Shown here piece by piece: positions 1 to 5,168 of a stretch of DNA of 5,638 nucleotides. The translations under genes and the position numbers were made by a program. Where the stretch lies: assembly GCA_910585255.1 (NCBI GenBank), contig CAJUEI010000225.1:1-5638 (forward strand), in the 5' to 3' direction. The DNA comes from an uncultured Lachnospiraceae bacterium. Its GTDB lineage: Bacteria; Bacillota; Clostridia; Lachnospirales; Lachnospiraceae. The notes beneath the pieces are model-generated. The model was not told the origin of the DNA. It did no database searches and was given only the letters and a program-made list of their open reading frames with translations. The first letter of the stretch is position 1; every line of letters begins with the position of its first letter.

Positions 1-2
1 TA

Positions 3-830
3 TTTACGATTCTTCCAGATGATTGTAATTATAGTGTCATTTCTGATGCGTTATCAGAAAATTATATTTATTGGTGTGAAGCCTATAGTGGAGCTACTAT
101 GGGCAGCTGGACATTAAAAGGAATGGATCTTCAGACACAAAATCATTTTACCATCTGTGAAGTAGGAGATTTTGAAAATATTGGCGATCCAAATATAGGA
201 AGCTGTTATCAGGATGCCCTTTATTTCTATTTAAATACAAAGGAAGAAGTGACAAAAGAATATCCTGATTTAGAAATTCAATCTGTAACAGATACAGCAT
301 ATGGATATGATCTAATTTGTTATAATCCAGAAGAAAACATACTTTCAAAAAAGACAGAATTTAATTTTAGCTATAATCCCTATGCATATCCTTGTATCAC
401 AGAAGACTATATTTATACTGTAGATTATGATGGTACTAATTGGTATATTTTAAGTTACCATATTCCAACAGATACTTACATACGATACCAAGTCTTATTA
501 AACTATAAATCAGAATATATTCAAAGCTTAGAGGCTTCTTCTGATTATATCGTTTATCATACAAATTTTTCACGTTATTTCCTTTTGGATCTCCATACAT
601 TAGAAGTACAGGAAATTTCAAGAAATCTTTCTTGGTATGGAATAATAAAAGATAATCTATTTTTTTTAAATGATGGATTTATTTATTGTTATAATATTTC
701 AAAGAATAGTTGTTATAAATTATTAGAAGAAGGAGGCTTTTACACTTTAATTTGCCGAAATAATATCTGTGGTGTTTCAAATCAGAATGGACAAATTTAT
801 TTGTTTTATCCATTAAAAATGGACGAATAA
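3..830 (+). CDS. Hypothetical tyrosine-rich beta-propeller-like protein, C-terminal 275 residues (5' end outside window)
   Basis: The frame is open from the first bases of the window to the TAA at 828-830. The first internal ATG (99) has no ribosome site and the preceding codons read as the same protein (SENYIYWCEAYSGATMG), so this is the C-terminal part of a longer gene. The sequence is a run of short beta-strand blocks rich in Tyr, Ile and Asp (YIYW, DALYFYL, YGYDLICYNP, EDYIYTVDYDG, SDYIVYH, DNLFFLNDGFIYCYN). Each block resembles one blade of the DUF5050/TolB-like propellers common in Lachnospiraceae surface or lipoproteins. No signal peptide can be judged because the N-terminus is missing. 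No catalytic residues are recognisable and the function is unknown. The propeller assignment is inference from the repeat pattern; that the frame is coding is very likely from its length and consistent codon use. Confidence 0.8.
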   Translation, partial: FTILPDDCNYSVISDALSENYIYWCEAYSGATMGSWTLKGMDLQTQNHFTICEVGDFENIGDPNIGSCYQDALYFYLNTKEEVTKEYPDLEIQSVTDTAYGYDLICYNPEENILSKKTEFNFSYNPYAYPCITEDYIYTVDYDGTNWYILSYHIPTDTYIRYQVLLNYKSEYIQSLEASSDYIVYHTNFSRYFLLDLHTLEVQEISRNLSWYGIIKDNLFFLNDGFIYCYNISKNSCYKLLEEGGFYTLICRNNICGVSNQNGQIYLFYPLKMDE

Positions 831-861
831 TTAGATATAAACTTTAAAAAAACATAAAACG

Positions 862-905
862 ATCCCGGTGAACGCCCATTATTGGCACTTCCGGGATTTT
901 ATCTT
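862..905 (+). terminator. Rho-independent terminator, possibly bidirectional
   Basis: A 7-bp stem (ATCCCGG at 862-868, CCGGGAT at 891-897) is extended by inner pairs around the loop and is followed by TTTTATCTTGTT. It starts 31 bases after the stop of the upstream + strand gene. An A-rich run at 846-859 precedes the stem, so the reverse strand also reads hairpin then T-rich. It could therefore also end transcripts of the convergent collagen-like gene, which stops at 1016. Confidence 0.8.
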
Positions 906-1015
906 GTTACTCCAATTCGTTGTGCTTCTTATTAATATTAACTATTATTATTTAAGTTTTTATATAAATACATACTCTTTTTTACTTCAATTCCAGGTGA
1001 TAAAGCAATTAAGAA

Positions 1016-1591
1016 TTAAGCAATCCGCTGTAATAAGATAGCTGCATGATTAACCGCCTGATTATCAATTCCCGTTCCGGCAAGATAATCCTTGCTAGAG
1101 GACTTGTTACGCAATGTAACGGTTGAGCCTGCGGGAATTGAGGTGATAAACATTCCCGTTAATTCCATTCGTTCCGTATTCTCAAGCTCGTTAGAATAAG
1201 CTCCGAAAAACGACAATGGATTTTCTACGCCGTTAATAGCTACGGCATAGGAAACATTTAATAATCCAGAAGCAGGACGAACTAATAAAGAGTAATCGAT
1301 CCGATAGACCCCTTCTGTATTTACGATAATCTCCGCCGTATTGGGTGTAAAGGAAAAATCACCGGATTGAATCGCAAGCAGAAAACGGACATCATCCTCC
1401 GGGGCGACATCCTGGAAGCCTCCCTGCATAACAGCATTAAAATAGGACGGCTGCACGCCAGGACCCATAGGGCCCTGAGGTCCTGGTTTTCCTTGGGGTC
1501 CTGGCTCCCCTTGTGGTCCAGGATCGCCTTGGGGACCGGCAGGTCCCTGGCAACAACAATTGCAACAAAATCTATATTGAGTATCATTCAT
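1016..1591 (-). CDS. Collagen-like (Gly-X-Y) protein with BclA-type C-terminal domain
   Basis: This 191-residue protein has three parts. Residues 1-15 are cysteine-rich (Cys 9, 10, 12, 13 and 14). Residues 16-45 are ten uninterrupted Gly-X-Y triplets, mostly GPQ alternating with GDP, GEP and GKP. Residues 46-191 form a beta-rich domain like the C1q/TNF-like jelly roll of Bacillus BclA (segments such as TEGVYRIDYSLLV, IPAGSTVTLRN, NHAAILLQRIA). Proteins of this plan trimerise through the C-domain and often sit on the spore surface; surface location here is inference. There is no signal peptide, which fits spore-coat delivery. The start is supported by GGAGG at 1603-1607, 11 bases upstream. The collagen tract is very short for the family. 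The gene is near 50% GC beside much AT-richer neighbours, which hints at a separate origin, although proline/glycine codons explain part of it. Confidence 0.9.
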   Translation of the reverse strand: MNDTQYRFCCNCCCQGPAGPQGDPGPQGEPGPQGKPGPQGPMGPGVQPSYFNAVMQGGFQDVAPEDDVRFLLAIQSGDFSFTPNTAEIIVNTEGVYRIDYSLLVRPASGLLNVSYAVAINGVENPLSFFGAYSNELENTERMELTGMFITSIPAGSTVTLRNKSSSKDYLAGTGIDNQAVNHAAILLQRIA

Positions 1592-1690
1592 TTTACGTAT
1601 TTCCTCCAGAATAGATTAGCGTCTTTTCTTTCATTTTATGAATATCATTGTCAGTTGTGCAGAAGAATAAAAAATGTGATAACTTAAAAA

Positions 1691-1710
1691 TGTATCCAGC
1701 AATCGATACA
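1691..1710. promoter_or_regulatory. Inverted repeat TGTATC-N8-GATACA between divergent genes
   Basis: A perfect 6-bp inverted repeat with an 8-base spacer lies 100 bases upstream of the collagen-like gene and upstream of the marR remnant, where an operator for either gene could sit. The half-site fragment ATCCAG also recurs directly at 1694-1699 and 1712-1717. No protein can be named as the binder, and an AT-rich region yields some such repeats by chance. Confidence 0.25.
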
Positions 1711-1750
1711 AATCCAGTATTTATCCGATAAATTGCTCTTGTTTTTATAA

Positions 1751-2159
1751 CAGTCAAAATTTTTATGTTCTGTTTCCCGCAAGGATATTACACAGGAAAA
1801 TTGACGCCTTTTCAAGCAGGGAGAATTTCAGCGGTTCACAGGGAAAAGTACTGCATTTCCTTTTAGCACAGACAAACGATGTTTTCCAAAAAGATATTGA
1901 GGAAGAATACGGTCTTCGTCCCTCAACGGCAACCGTACTTTTAAAGAAAATGGAACAAAACGGCTTGATTTACCGTGAAGCTGCTGAAAATGACGCACGG
2001 TGGAAAAAAATCATTGTCAGCGAAAAGGCTCTGCAATACAAGGATATTGTTATGGCTGATATACTGAACTTAGAAAAAGAACTGACGCAGGGTATTTCAG
2101 AAAATGACCTTGATGTTTTTTTCAGTGTTGTTGAAAAAATGCTTGATAATATTTCCTAA
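1751..2159 (+). pseudogene. MarR-family transcriptional regulator, start lost and frameshifted
   Basis: From 1797 to the TAA at 2157-2159 one frame encodes most of a MarR regulator: KIDAFSSRENFSGSQGKVLHF, the winged-helix part QKDIEEEYGLRPSTATVLLK, the wing (NGLIYREAAENDARWKKI) and the C-terminal dimer helix. The residues expected before it (SRKDITQ) are encoded in the previous frame, 1775-1795, which hits TGA at 1802. One extra base near 1796 explains the shift. Neither frame has a plausible start with a ribosome site. The ATG at 1950 lies inside the recognition region and would give only the wing and C-terminal helix, so it is not a credible start. MarR proteins of this type usually repress the adjacent efflux gene, here the MATE remnant that follows. 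It is probably inactive. Confidence 0.75.
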
Positions 2160-2168
2160 AACTGTTAT

Positions 2169-2217
2169 TTGGCATTTTTTGCCCATATACTTAGTAAACT
2201 AAATAATTTTATGGAGG
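2169..2217 (+). promoter_or_regulatory. Promoter/operator region of the MATE gene with palindrome TTAGTAAACTAA
   Basis: The 66-base gap between the marR remnant and the MATE start holds a perfect palindrome TTAGT-AA-ACTAA at 2191-2202. It overlaps a possible promoter: TTGGCA at 2169-2174, then 17 bases, then TAGTAA at 2192-2197. TATACT at 2186-2191 is an alternative -10. GGAGG at 2213-2217 is the ribosome site for the ATG at 2226. A short palindrome over the -10 is what is expected of a MarR operator controlling the downstream pump; the binding protein itself is inference. Confidence 0.5.
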
Positions 2218-2225
2218 TTGCAAAA

Positions 2226-2471
2226 ATGAACGAAAAATCAGTAGACTACTTAAACGGGCGGCTGTTTCCTATGATATTGAAATTCTCAATTCCAGCTGCA
2301 ATATTCTATTTGGAAAAAGGGCTATGCCTGCAAATCATTTCCTGCGGCTTCTCATTCTTCGTTGCACAAATGGCTATGGGCTTTATCAGCCTTGTGAAGA
2401 AGTGGGAGATTTCTTGCTGGTTTTGGTTAAAAGAACACAAAAGGATGTTGTCCTTAATACAATCCTCATAA
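2226..2471 (+). pseudogene. MATE-family multidrug efflux transporter, internally deleted and truncated remnant
   Basis: The start at 2226 has GGAGG eight bases upstream. The first 25 or so residues (NEKSVDYLNGRLFPMILKFS, IPAAI) are the typical N-terminus of Clostridia MATE Na+/H+-drug antiporters. They are joined in frame to FYLEKGLCLQIISCGFSFFV, AQMAMGFISLV, which in full-length relatives (about 450 residues) lies near position 220-250. About 190 codons covering the first half of the transporter are therefore missing. After FISLV, near 2392, similarity ends, the sequence becomes unrelated (KKWEISCWFWLKEHK) and stops at 2471, so the second six-helix half is also missing. The product cannot be a working pump. 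The neighbouring marR remnant is its usual partner. The position of the deletion rests on recall of family sequences, not on an alignment. Confidence 0.75.
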
Positions 2472-2898
2472 TTACGACATAATTGATAATAACATAGAAA
2501 AAAGTGGAAGAATGTAGGAAAATTTTAATTCTAATACTTAATAAACAGGAAGAAAAAATAACCGACAAAATCATATCGACAATCGCTAATGATATTCAAA
2601 AATCACTCTCGTTTTTGTGTCAGTCATTATTTTTAGAACCAAAATAGAACCATCTAAAATTGCTGCTTTTCCTTTATTCGCCCTATCAACATGGTGTTAG
2701 CACCATATAATTATTCCATTAACAAGAAAACATAATATAATCGCTCCTGTTACGCAGCATAACCCCTATTTTGATGATAACAACACAAGATACCGAAACT
2801 ATTATTTTTTACTGGTAAATCCCTTATAAAATAAACATTCAAATTCCCTTAAAGCATAATAATACTTTTCTCCACCTTCCCTACAAATATAAATTTGC
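2472..2898. other. AT-rich region without a convincing gene
   Basis: These 427 bases lie between the MATE remnant (+) and the 3' end of the lipoprotein gene (-). The only coding-like stretch is a 50-codon open frame on the + strand, 2498-2647, with a possible GTG at 2504. Its Lys/Glu/Ile-rich product (LNKQEEKITDKIISTIANDI) is unrecognised and has no ribosome site, and it may be the tail of a lost gene. A perfect palindrome sits at 2691-2706. TAGAACC is repeated directly around 2634-2650. No terminator is visible for the lipoprotein gene, whose 3' end faces this region. Confidence 0.5.
2691..2706. repeat. Perfect inverted repeat ATGGTG-TTAG-CACCAT
   Basis: A 6-bp stem with a 4-base loop stands in gene-free DNA. 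It has no T-run on either side, so it is not a standard terminator. It could be a protein-binding site or a recombination core, but nothing nearby favours either. Confidence 0.35.
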
Positions 2899-3273
2899 CT
2901 ATTGATTAGTAACTACTGTAAAGCTAACACTTCCCTTCGCTTTTTCACCGGTTACTGAAATTGTATATGTTCCACTTTCTTCAATATCAACATCAAATTC
3001 ATCAGAAAAGGAAATCTCTTCACCTTTATAGACAGGGGTTTCCTCATCTTTCTGAATCTTAATGGATAAGCTACCACCCTCAACAATAATCTCTGCATGG
3101 ATAGTATCTCCTTTTTTAACGATTAGATCTTGAGAGTCAGTTTTATTAAATACCTTGTAATCCATCACAAACTCATTATTATTTCCTGTTCGGCTACCGT
3201 CAAAATCTGCTCCACACGCTGTTAATAACAAAACAAATATTAAAGAATACAAAATATCCAAACGTTTTTTCAT
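2899..3273 (-). CDS. Small secreted lipoprotein of unknown function
   Basis: The 124-residue product begins with a lipoprotein signal peptide: MKKR, a hydrophobic stretch (residues 7-17) and the lipobox LTAC with the modified cysteine at residue 20. It should be exported and anchored to the outer face of the membrane. After a Gly/Asn linker, residues 35-124 alternate short beta strands (DTIHAEIIVEGGSLSIKIQ, DEFDVDIEESGTYTISVTGE, GSVSFTVV), suggesting a small beta-sandwich of the kind found as hypothetical lipoproteins in Lachnospiraceae. The ATG at 3273 is chosen over the in-frame ATG at 3297 because it gives a normal lysine-led signal peptide and has AAAGGAAAG about eight bases upstream. The gene follows the remains of the toxin region on the same strand, with no visible functional link. 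No enzyme motif is seen. Confidence 0.85.
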   Translation of the reverse strand: MKKRLDILYSLIFVLLLTACGADFDGSRTGNNNEFVMDYKVFNKTDSQDLIVKKGDTIHAEIIVEGGSLSIKIQKDEETPVYKGEEISFSDEFDVDIEESGTYTISVTGEKAKGSVSFTVVTNQ

Positions 3274-3323
3274 AATCTTTCCTTTCTCAAATCCCAACTT
3301 ATCCAGTTCTATAAATTACAAAT

Positions 3324-3485
3324 TTATTTTGTGTCTTGAATTAACCGATAGGCTTCTCCTGTATAATCAGCATTTTCAAGAAACAAGTTAGGAAGTTCAT
3401 CTATTCTGTCAATATCATTACAACAATACTGTACAACGTTTGTAAACCTCCAAGTCTTTCTCAGACAATATATCAACTTCCCGAC
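3324..3485 (-). pseudogene. C-terminal fragment of an unidentified gene downstream of the toxin
   Basis: On the - strand the frame is open for 53 codons from 3485 to the TAA at 3326-3324 and reads as protein-like sequence: LRKTWRFTNVVQYCCNDIDR followed by IDELPNLFLENADYTGEAYR and LIQDTK. There is no ATG, no ribosome site, and a stop codon immediately upstream at 3488-3486. It is best read as the 3' end of a gene whose 5' part has been lost. A second open stretch, one frame away, reads REVDILSEKDLEVYKRC over about 3422-3484, so a frameshift in that region is possible. The family is not recognised. Confidence 0.4.
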
Positions 3486-3507
3486 TTAATCTGTTATGCT
3501 AGTTAAT

Positions 3508-3768
3508 TTAATCCTCATAATGTCCCTTACAAGGAACAATCTCTATTACATCACCACGAATTCTATACACCAACCTATTCACATCATCAATCCTACGACT
3601 CCAAAACCCACTCATATTTTCCTTCAATGGTTCTGGTTTCCCAATACCATCAAAATTTCCTCTCTCAATATCTTTCAGCAATATATTAATACGCTTTCAT
3701 ATTTTCTTATCTTGTGTCTGCCAGTAGATATAATCCTCCCATGCCTCATCAAACCAAATCTTTTTCAT
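3508..3768 (-). pseudogene. yoeB: YoeB-family toxin (endoribonuclease) with in-frame TGA at codon 24
   Basis: The frame from ATG 3768-3766 to TAA 3510-3508 gives 86 codons that follow E. coli YoeB (84 residues) without gaps: MKKIWFDEAWEDYIYWQ, then GIGKPEPLKENMSGFWSRRI, then NRLVYRIRG and a CKGHYED end. YoeB cleaves mRNA in the ribosomal A site. Its catalytic Glu46, Arg65, His83 and Tyr84 are all present at the same numbers. Codon 24 (3699-3697) is TGA where relatives have Leu/Val (KKI-stop-KRIN); one base change from TTA would cause it. The remainder shows no frameshift. Its start overlaps the antitoxin stop as ATGA, and GAGG inside the antitoxin end (3776-3779) serves as ribosome site, the standard coupled TA arrangement. 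As read, the product is a harmless 23-residue peptide. A recent knockout, readthrough, or a sequencing error are the alternatives. Confidence 0.85.
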
Positions 3769-4025
3769 TCATCTACCTCAATAATATCATGTTCCACACC
3801 TTTTCCGGCATTGAAAGCTTCCACACCTCTGTGCAAATGTGCCATATTACTTTCAGAGTAAAATGGATCAATTGATACTTCAAACGGAATCCTTTTCTCT
3901 CTTGTCATCTTTTTTGCAAATATTGTAATTGCAGTTGTCATATTCATTCCAAGTTCTTGACAAATTTGTTCCATGTTCTTTTTTAATTCTTCATCCATAC
4001 GAATATTTACCAATGTTTGTGCCAT
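3765..4025 (-). CDS. relB: RelB/DinJ-family antitoxin
   Basis: This 86-residue protein has the RelB/DinJ plan. An N-terminal ribbon-helix-helix DNA-binding fold has its strand at residues 4-10 (TLVNIRM), helix A at about 11-25 (DEELKKNMEQICQEL) and helix B at about 29-43 (MTTAITIFAKKMTRE). The family signature K-R-I-P-F follows at residues 44-48. An acidic C-terminus (DIIEVDE) would wrap the toxin. Dimers bind DNA and, with the toxin, repress their own operon. The start has AGGAG at 4033-4037, seven bases upstream. It overlaps the YoeB frame by four bases (ATGA). The antitoxin is intact while the toxin is interrupted, so it may now act as an orphan repressor or neutralise related toxins elsewhere. 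The pairing of a RelB/DinJ-type antitoxin with a YoeB-type toxin is common in Clostridia. Confidence 0.9.
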   Translation of the reverse strand: MAQTLVNIRMDEELKKNMEQICQELGMNMTTAITIFAKKMTREKRIPFEVSIDPFYSESNMAHLHRGVEAFNAGKGVEHDIIEVDE

Positions 4026-4055
4026 AATAACTCTCCTTTCTTAATTCCAACTATA

Positions 4056-4088
4056 TATTATCATATAATAAAGATAAAATCAATACAA
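4056..4088 (-). promoter_or_regulatory. Promoter of the antitoxin-toxin operon with overlapping palindrome
   Basis: On the - strand TTGTAT (4088-4083) is followed after 17 bases by TATGAT (4065-4060), a good -10. The inverted repeat TATTAT-CAT-ATAATA (4056-4070) covers the -10. Ribbon-helix-helix antitoxins typically bind such a palindrome, so this is a plausible autoregulation site, though the AT-rich background weakens the case. Confidence 0.5.
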
Positions 4089-4236
4089 TGTCTTTACAAT
4101 ATTCTATGCTCTTTGTTAAAAAATATAAATATTTTTCATCACTATTTGTCTACTTTACTTTTAATACAAAATAAACAGATATTATGCAACATCATAATAC
4201 AATACCTACTCATCTAATTTCTAAAAATTATTATTT

Positions 4237-4284
4237 TCATAGTAAGTAAAAAACTAAAAGTATTTCGCAAGCACAAAATATGAA
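4237..4284 (-). pseudogene. Possible C-terminal remnant of the interrupted CPCC gene
   Basis: On the - strand, just past the structured insert, the codons read FIFCACE (4284-4264). CPCC-family proteins have an xxFGACE-like stretch a few residues after the ITLKEA helix, and this is that stretch with Gly changed to Cys. Joining it to the codons before the insert gives KFNLFIFCACE, with the spacing expected for the family. The frame then runs to a TGA at 4239-4237 without further clear similarity, so the tail has decayed. The assignment rests on a short match and is inference. Confidence 0.35.
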
Positions 4285-4485
4285 AAGCCTTGATTTTACT
4301 AGCTTCCCGCCATTTTTTCTCTATTCAAATTTCTCGAAGGAAATTCGGAATCCGCTCCGCTACTTCCTCATAATCCTATGCTGCTATCGCAGCTTGTCAG
4401 ATGGGACTTGCACCCCACCTGACACAAGGAAGCCCCCCAACCCACCGCTTTCGCCTTCACGGCTTAGAAGTGGGGACTTCCTTGA
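4285..4485 (-). mobile_element. Roughly 200-base insert in the CPCC gene, probable stand-alone IS200/IS605-superfamily derivative
   Basis: A GC-rich block interrupts the CPCC frame. Its right edge is sharp: the CPCC reading ends at about 4486 and the outer hairpin starts at 4484. The left edge, near 4282-4286, is set by the possible FIFCACE remnant. CAAGG occurs at both ends on the - strand (4484-4480 and about 4292-4288). There is no transposase, TnpB or IscB gene inside, so it would be a non-autonomous derivative mobilised in trans. The class is inferred from the stacked hairpins and the hairpin with AAGCCCCCC-like arms on the + strand, which is typical of IS605-group ends. Confidence 0.45.
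4338..4484 (-). ncRNA. Structured RNA of four hairpins, omega-RNA/HEARO-like
   Basis: On the - strand, 5' to 3', four hairpins follow closely. H1 (4484-4425) has outer arms CAAGGAAG/CTTCCTTG continued by U-G and four C-G pairs, with further pairing inside. H2 (4424-4395) has an 11-bp stem beginning TGTCAG with loop GTGCAAGT and abuts H1 directly. H3 (4393-4380) is GCTGC-GATA-GCAGC. H4 (4368-4338) has AGGAA/TTCCT enclosing CGGA/TCCG. In H1 and H2 the imperfect positions are G-U on the - strand but C-A on the + strand, which marks the - strand as the RNA. A 5' guide position followed by a long hairpin and several smaller ones is the plan of IscB omega-RNA (the HEARO motif). Class membership is a resemblance from memory; the structure itself is read directly. 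Confidence 0.55.
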
Positions 4486-4662
4486 TAGATTAAATTTTGC
4501 TTCTTTTAGTGTTATTCCATGATTAGAGTCACTTGGTTCGTTATCAGCAGTAATGAACAGGTCTTTCTCCCAAAAACAAACGGGACAAATATACCCGCAA
4601 TCTTCGTTCGCTGGAATATTATAGGTAAAATATCCGCAACAAGGACATTGATATTTTTTCAT
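4384..4662 (-). pseudogene. CPCC-family cysteine-rich protein, interrupted by a structured insert
   Basis: Residues 1-59 are a typical Cys_rich_CPCC domain: KKYQCPCCGYFTYN, then GYICPVCFWEKD, then NHGITLKEAKFN. Cys 6, 8, 9, 26 and 29 are suited to binding a metal, probably zinc. From about 4485 on, the frame continues into the GC-rich insert and encodes an artificial tail of about 33 residues (for example GESGGLGGFLVSGGVQ) up to the TAG at 4386-4384. Family members normally continue with an NYxxFGAC segment, of which a possible remnant lies beyond the insert. The ATG at 4662 follows AGGGGG by about 13 bases; an in-frame TTG at 4674 is too close to it. The gene is third in a same-strand run after DUF3781 and the acetyltransferase. 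A truncated domain with its cysteines intact might still fold. Confidence 0.75.
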
Positions 4663-4694
4663 TCTACATTTCAATCCCCCTTACAAATTTGAAT

Positions 4695-5141
4695 TTATCT
4701 CTCTAACTTGACAAGATATTCCGTGGTATCTTCTTCAAGCTTTTTCTGACCTGTCAAATGAAAGCCATGCCTTTGGTAAAAAGAAATCGCTCTAACATTT
4801 TTTTCTAATGCCCATAAATTATTTGCATGGAGTTCTTTAATTGCAAATTCTATTAGTTCATTACCAATTTTCTCACTTTGAAAAAACGTATCTACATACA
4901 ATTTGCAAATCTCAGTTCCATTCATTTGAATAAAACCTTTTATCAATCCGTTATCAAATACATATAGGTTTCTGATTATTTCATCTTTTTTGAAGTAATG
5001 ATTTACCAATGGAACAACTTGCAGCTCACCAAAAGAAAAACTCTCATCTTTAAATATAGGGAAAAAATTTACCCTATTATTGAATACATATATTTCAGCT
5101 ATTCTTGATAAATCATCTGTTATTGCTTTCCTGATATCCAT
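4695..5141 (-). CDS. GNAT-family N-acetyltransferase
   Basis: The 148-residue protein has the GCN5-related acetyltransferase fold, transferring acetyl from acetyl-CoA to an amine of unknown identity in the cytoplasm. It opens with MDIRKAITDDLSRIAEIY, the usual first strand and helix. The central strands NLYVFDNGLIKGFIQM and ICKLYVDTFF lead to the acetyl-CoA-binding loop QSEKIGNELIEFAIKE, where the first glycine of the QxxGxG/A motif is Lys. Motif B, NVRAISFYQRHGF, is standard and includes the Tyr near the catalytic position. Start 5141 is chosen because AGGAG (5149-5153) lies seven bases upstream; the earlier in-frame ATG at 5159 overlaps that site. It lies 27 bases after the DUF3781 gene and 32 bases before the CPCC gene, probably in one operon. 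Confidence 0.9.
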   Translation of the reverse strand: MDIRKAITDDLSRIAEIYVFNNRVNFFPIFKDESFSFGELQVVPLVNHYFKKDEIIRNLYVFDNGLIKGFIQMNGTEICKLYVDTFFQSEKIGNELIEFAIKELHANNLWALEKNVRAISFYQRHGFHLTGQKKLEEDTTEYLVKLER

Positions 5142-5168
5142 CGTATATCTCCTTTGCAAATTTCGCTT

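Noticed and set aside
1367..1687. Long + strand open frame opposite the collagen-like gene
   Set aside because: It is the antisense of the repetitive Gly-Pro codons; the - strand frame has the domain structure and ribosome site.
1611..1765. Sporulation sigma-factor promoter for the collagen-like gene
   Set aside because: GATACATT on the - strand resembles a SigE -10, but no -35 lies at the proper distance; no SigK match was found either.
3697..3699. TGA read as a sense codon
   Set aside because: TGA ends the antitoxin frame normally, and relatives have Leu/Val at this toxin position, not Trp or Gly.
3496..3861. + strand open frame of 121 codons
   Set aside because: It is the antisense of the YoeB/antitoxin frames; its product is low-complexity and has no ribosome site.
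4119..4136. AT-only palindrome AAAAATAT-AA-ATATTTTT
   Set aside because: Expected by chance in such AT-rich DNA and too weak for a terminator.
4338..4484. Reading the hairpin block as a + strand TnpB omega-RNA with a 3' guide
   Set aside because: The AAGCCCCCC arm is suggestive, but the imperfect pairs would be C-A on that strand and are G-U on the other, and no tnpB tail precedes it. Kept as a second choice.
4338..4484. Group II or group I intron
   Set aside because: The GTGCAAGTCCC motif recalls group II domain I, but there is no GTGCG-type 5' end, no domain V hairpin and no reverse transcriptase; group I core motifs are also absent.
4280..4522. + strand open frame across the hairpins
   Set aside because: It is the complement of the structured RNA; it lacks a ribosome site and resembles no family, and is not a TnpB C-terminus.
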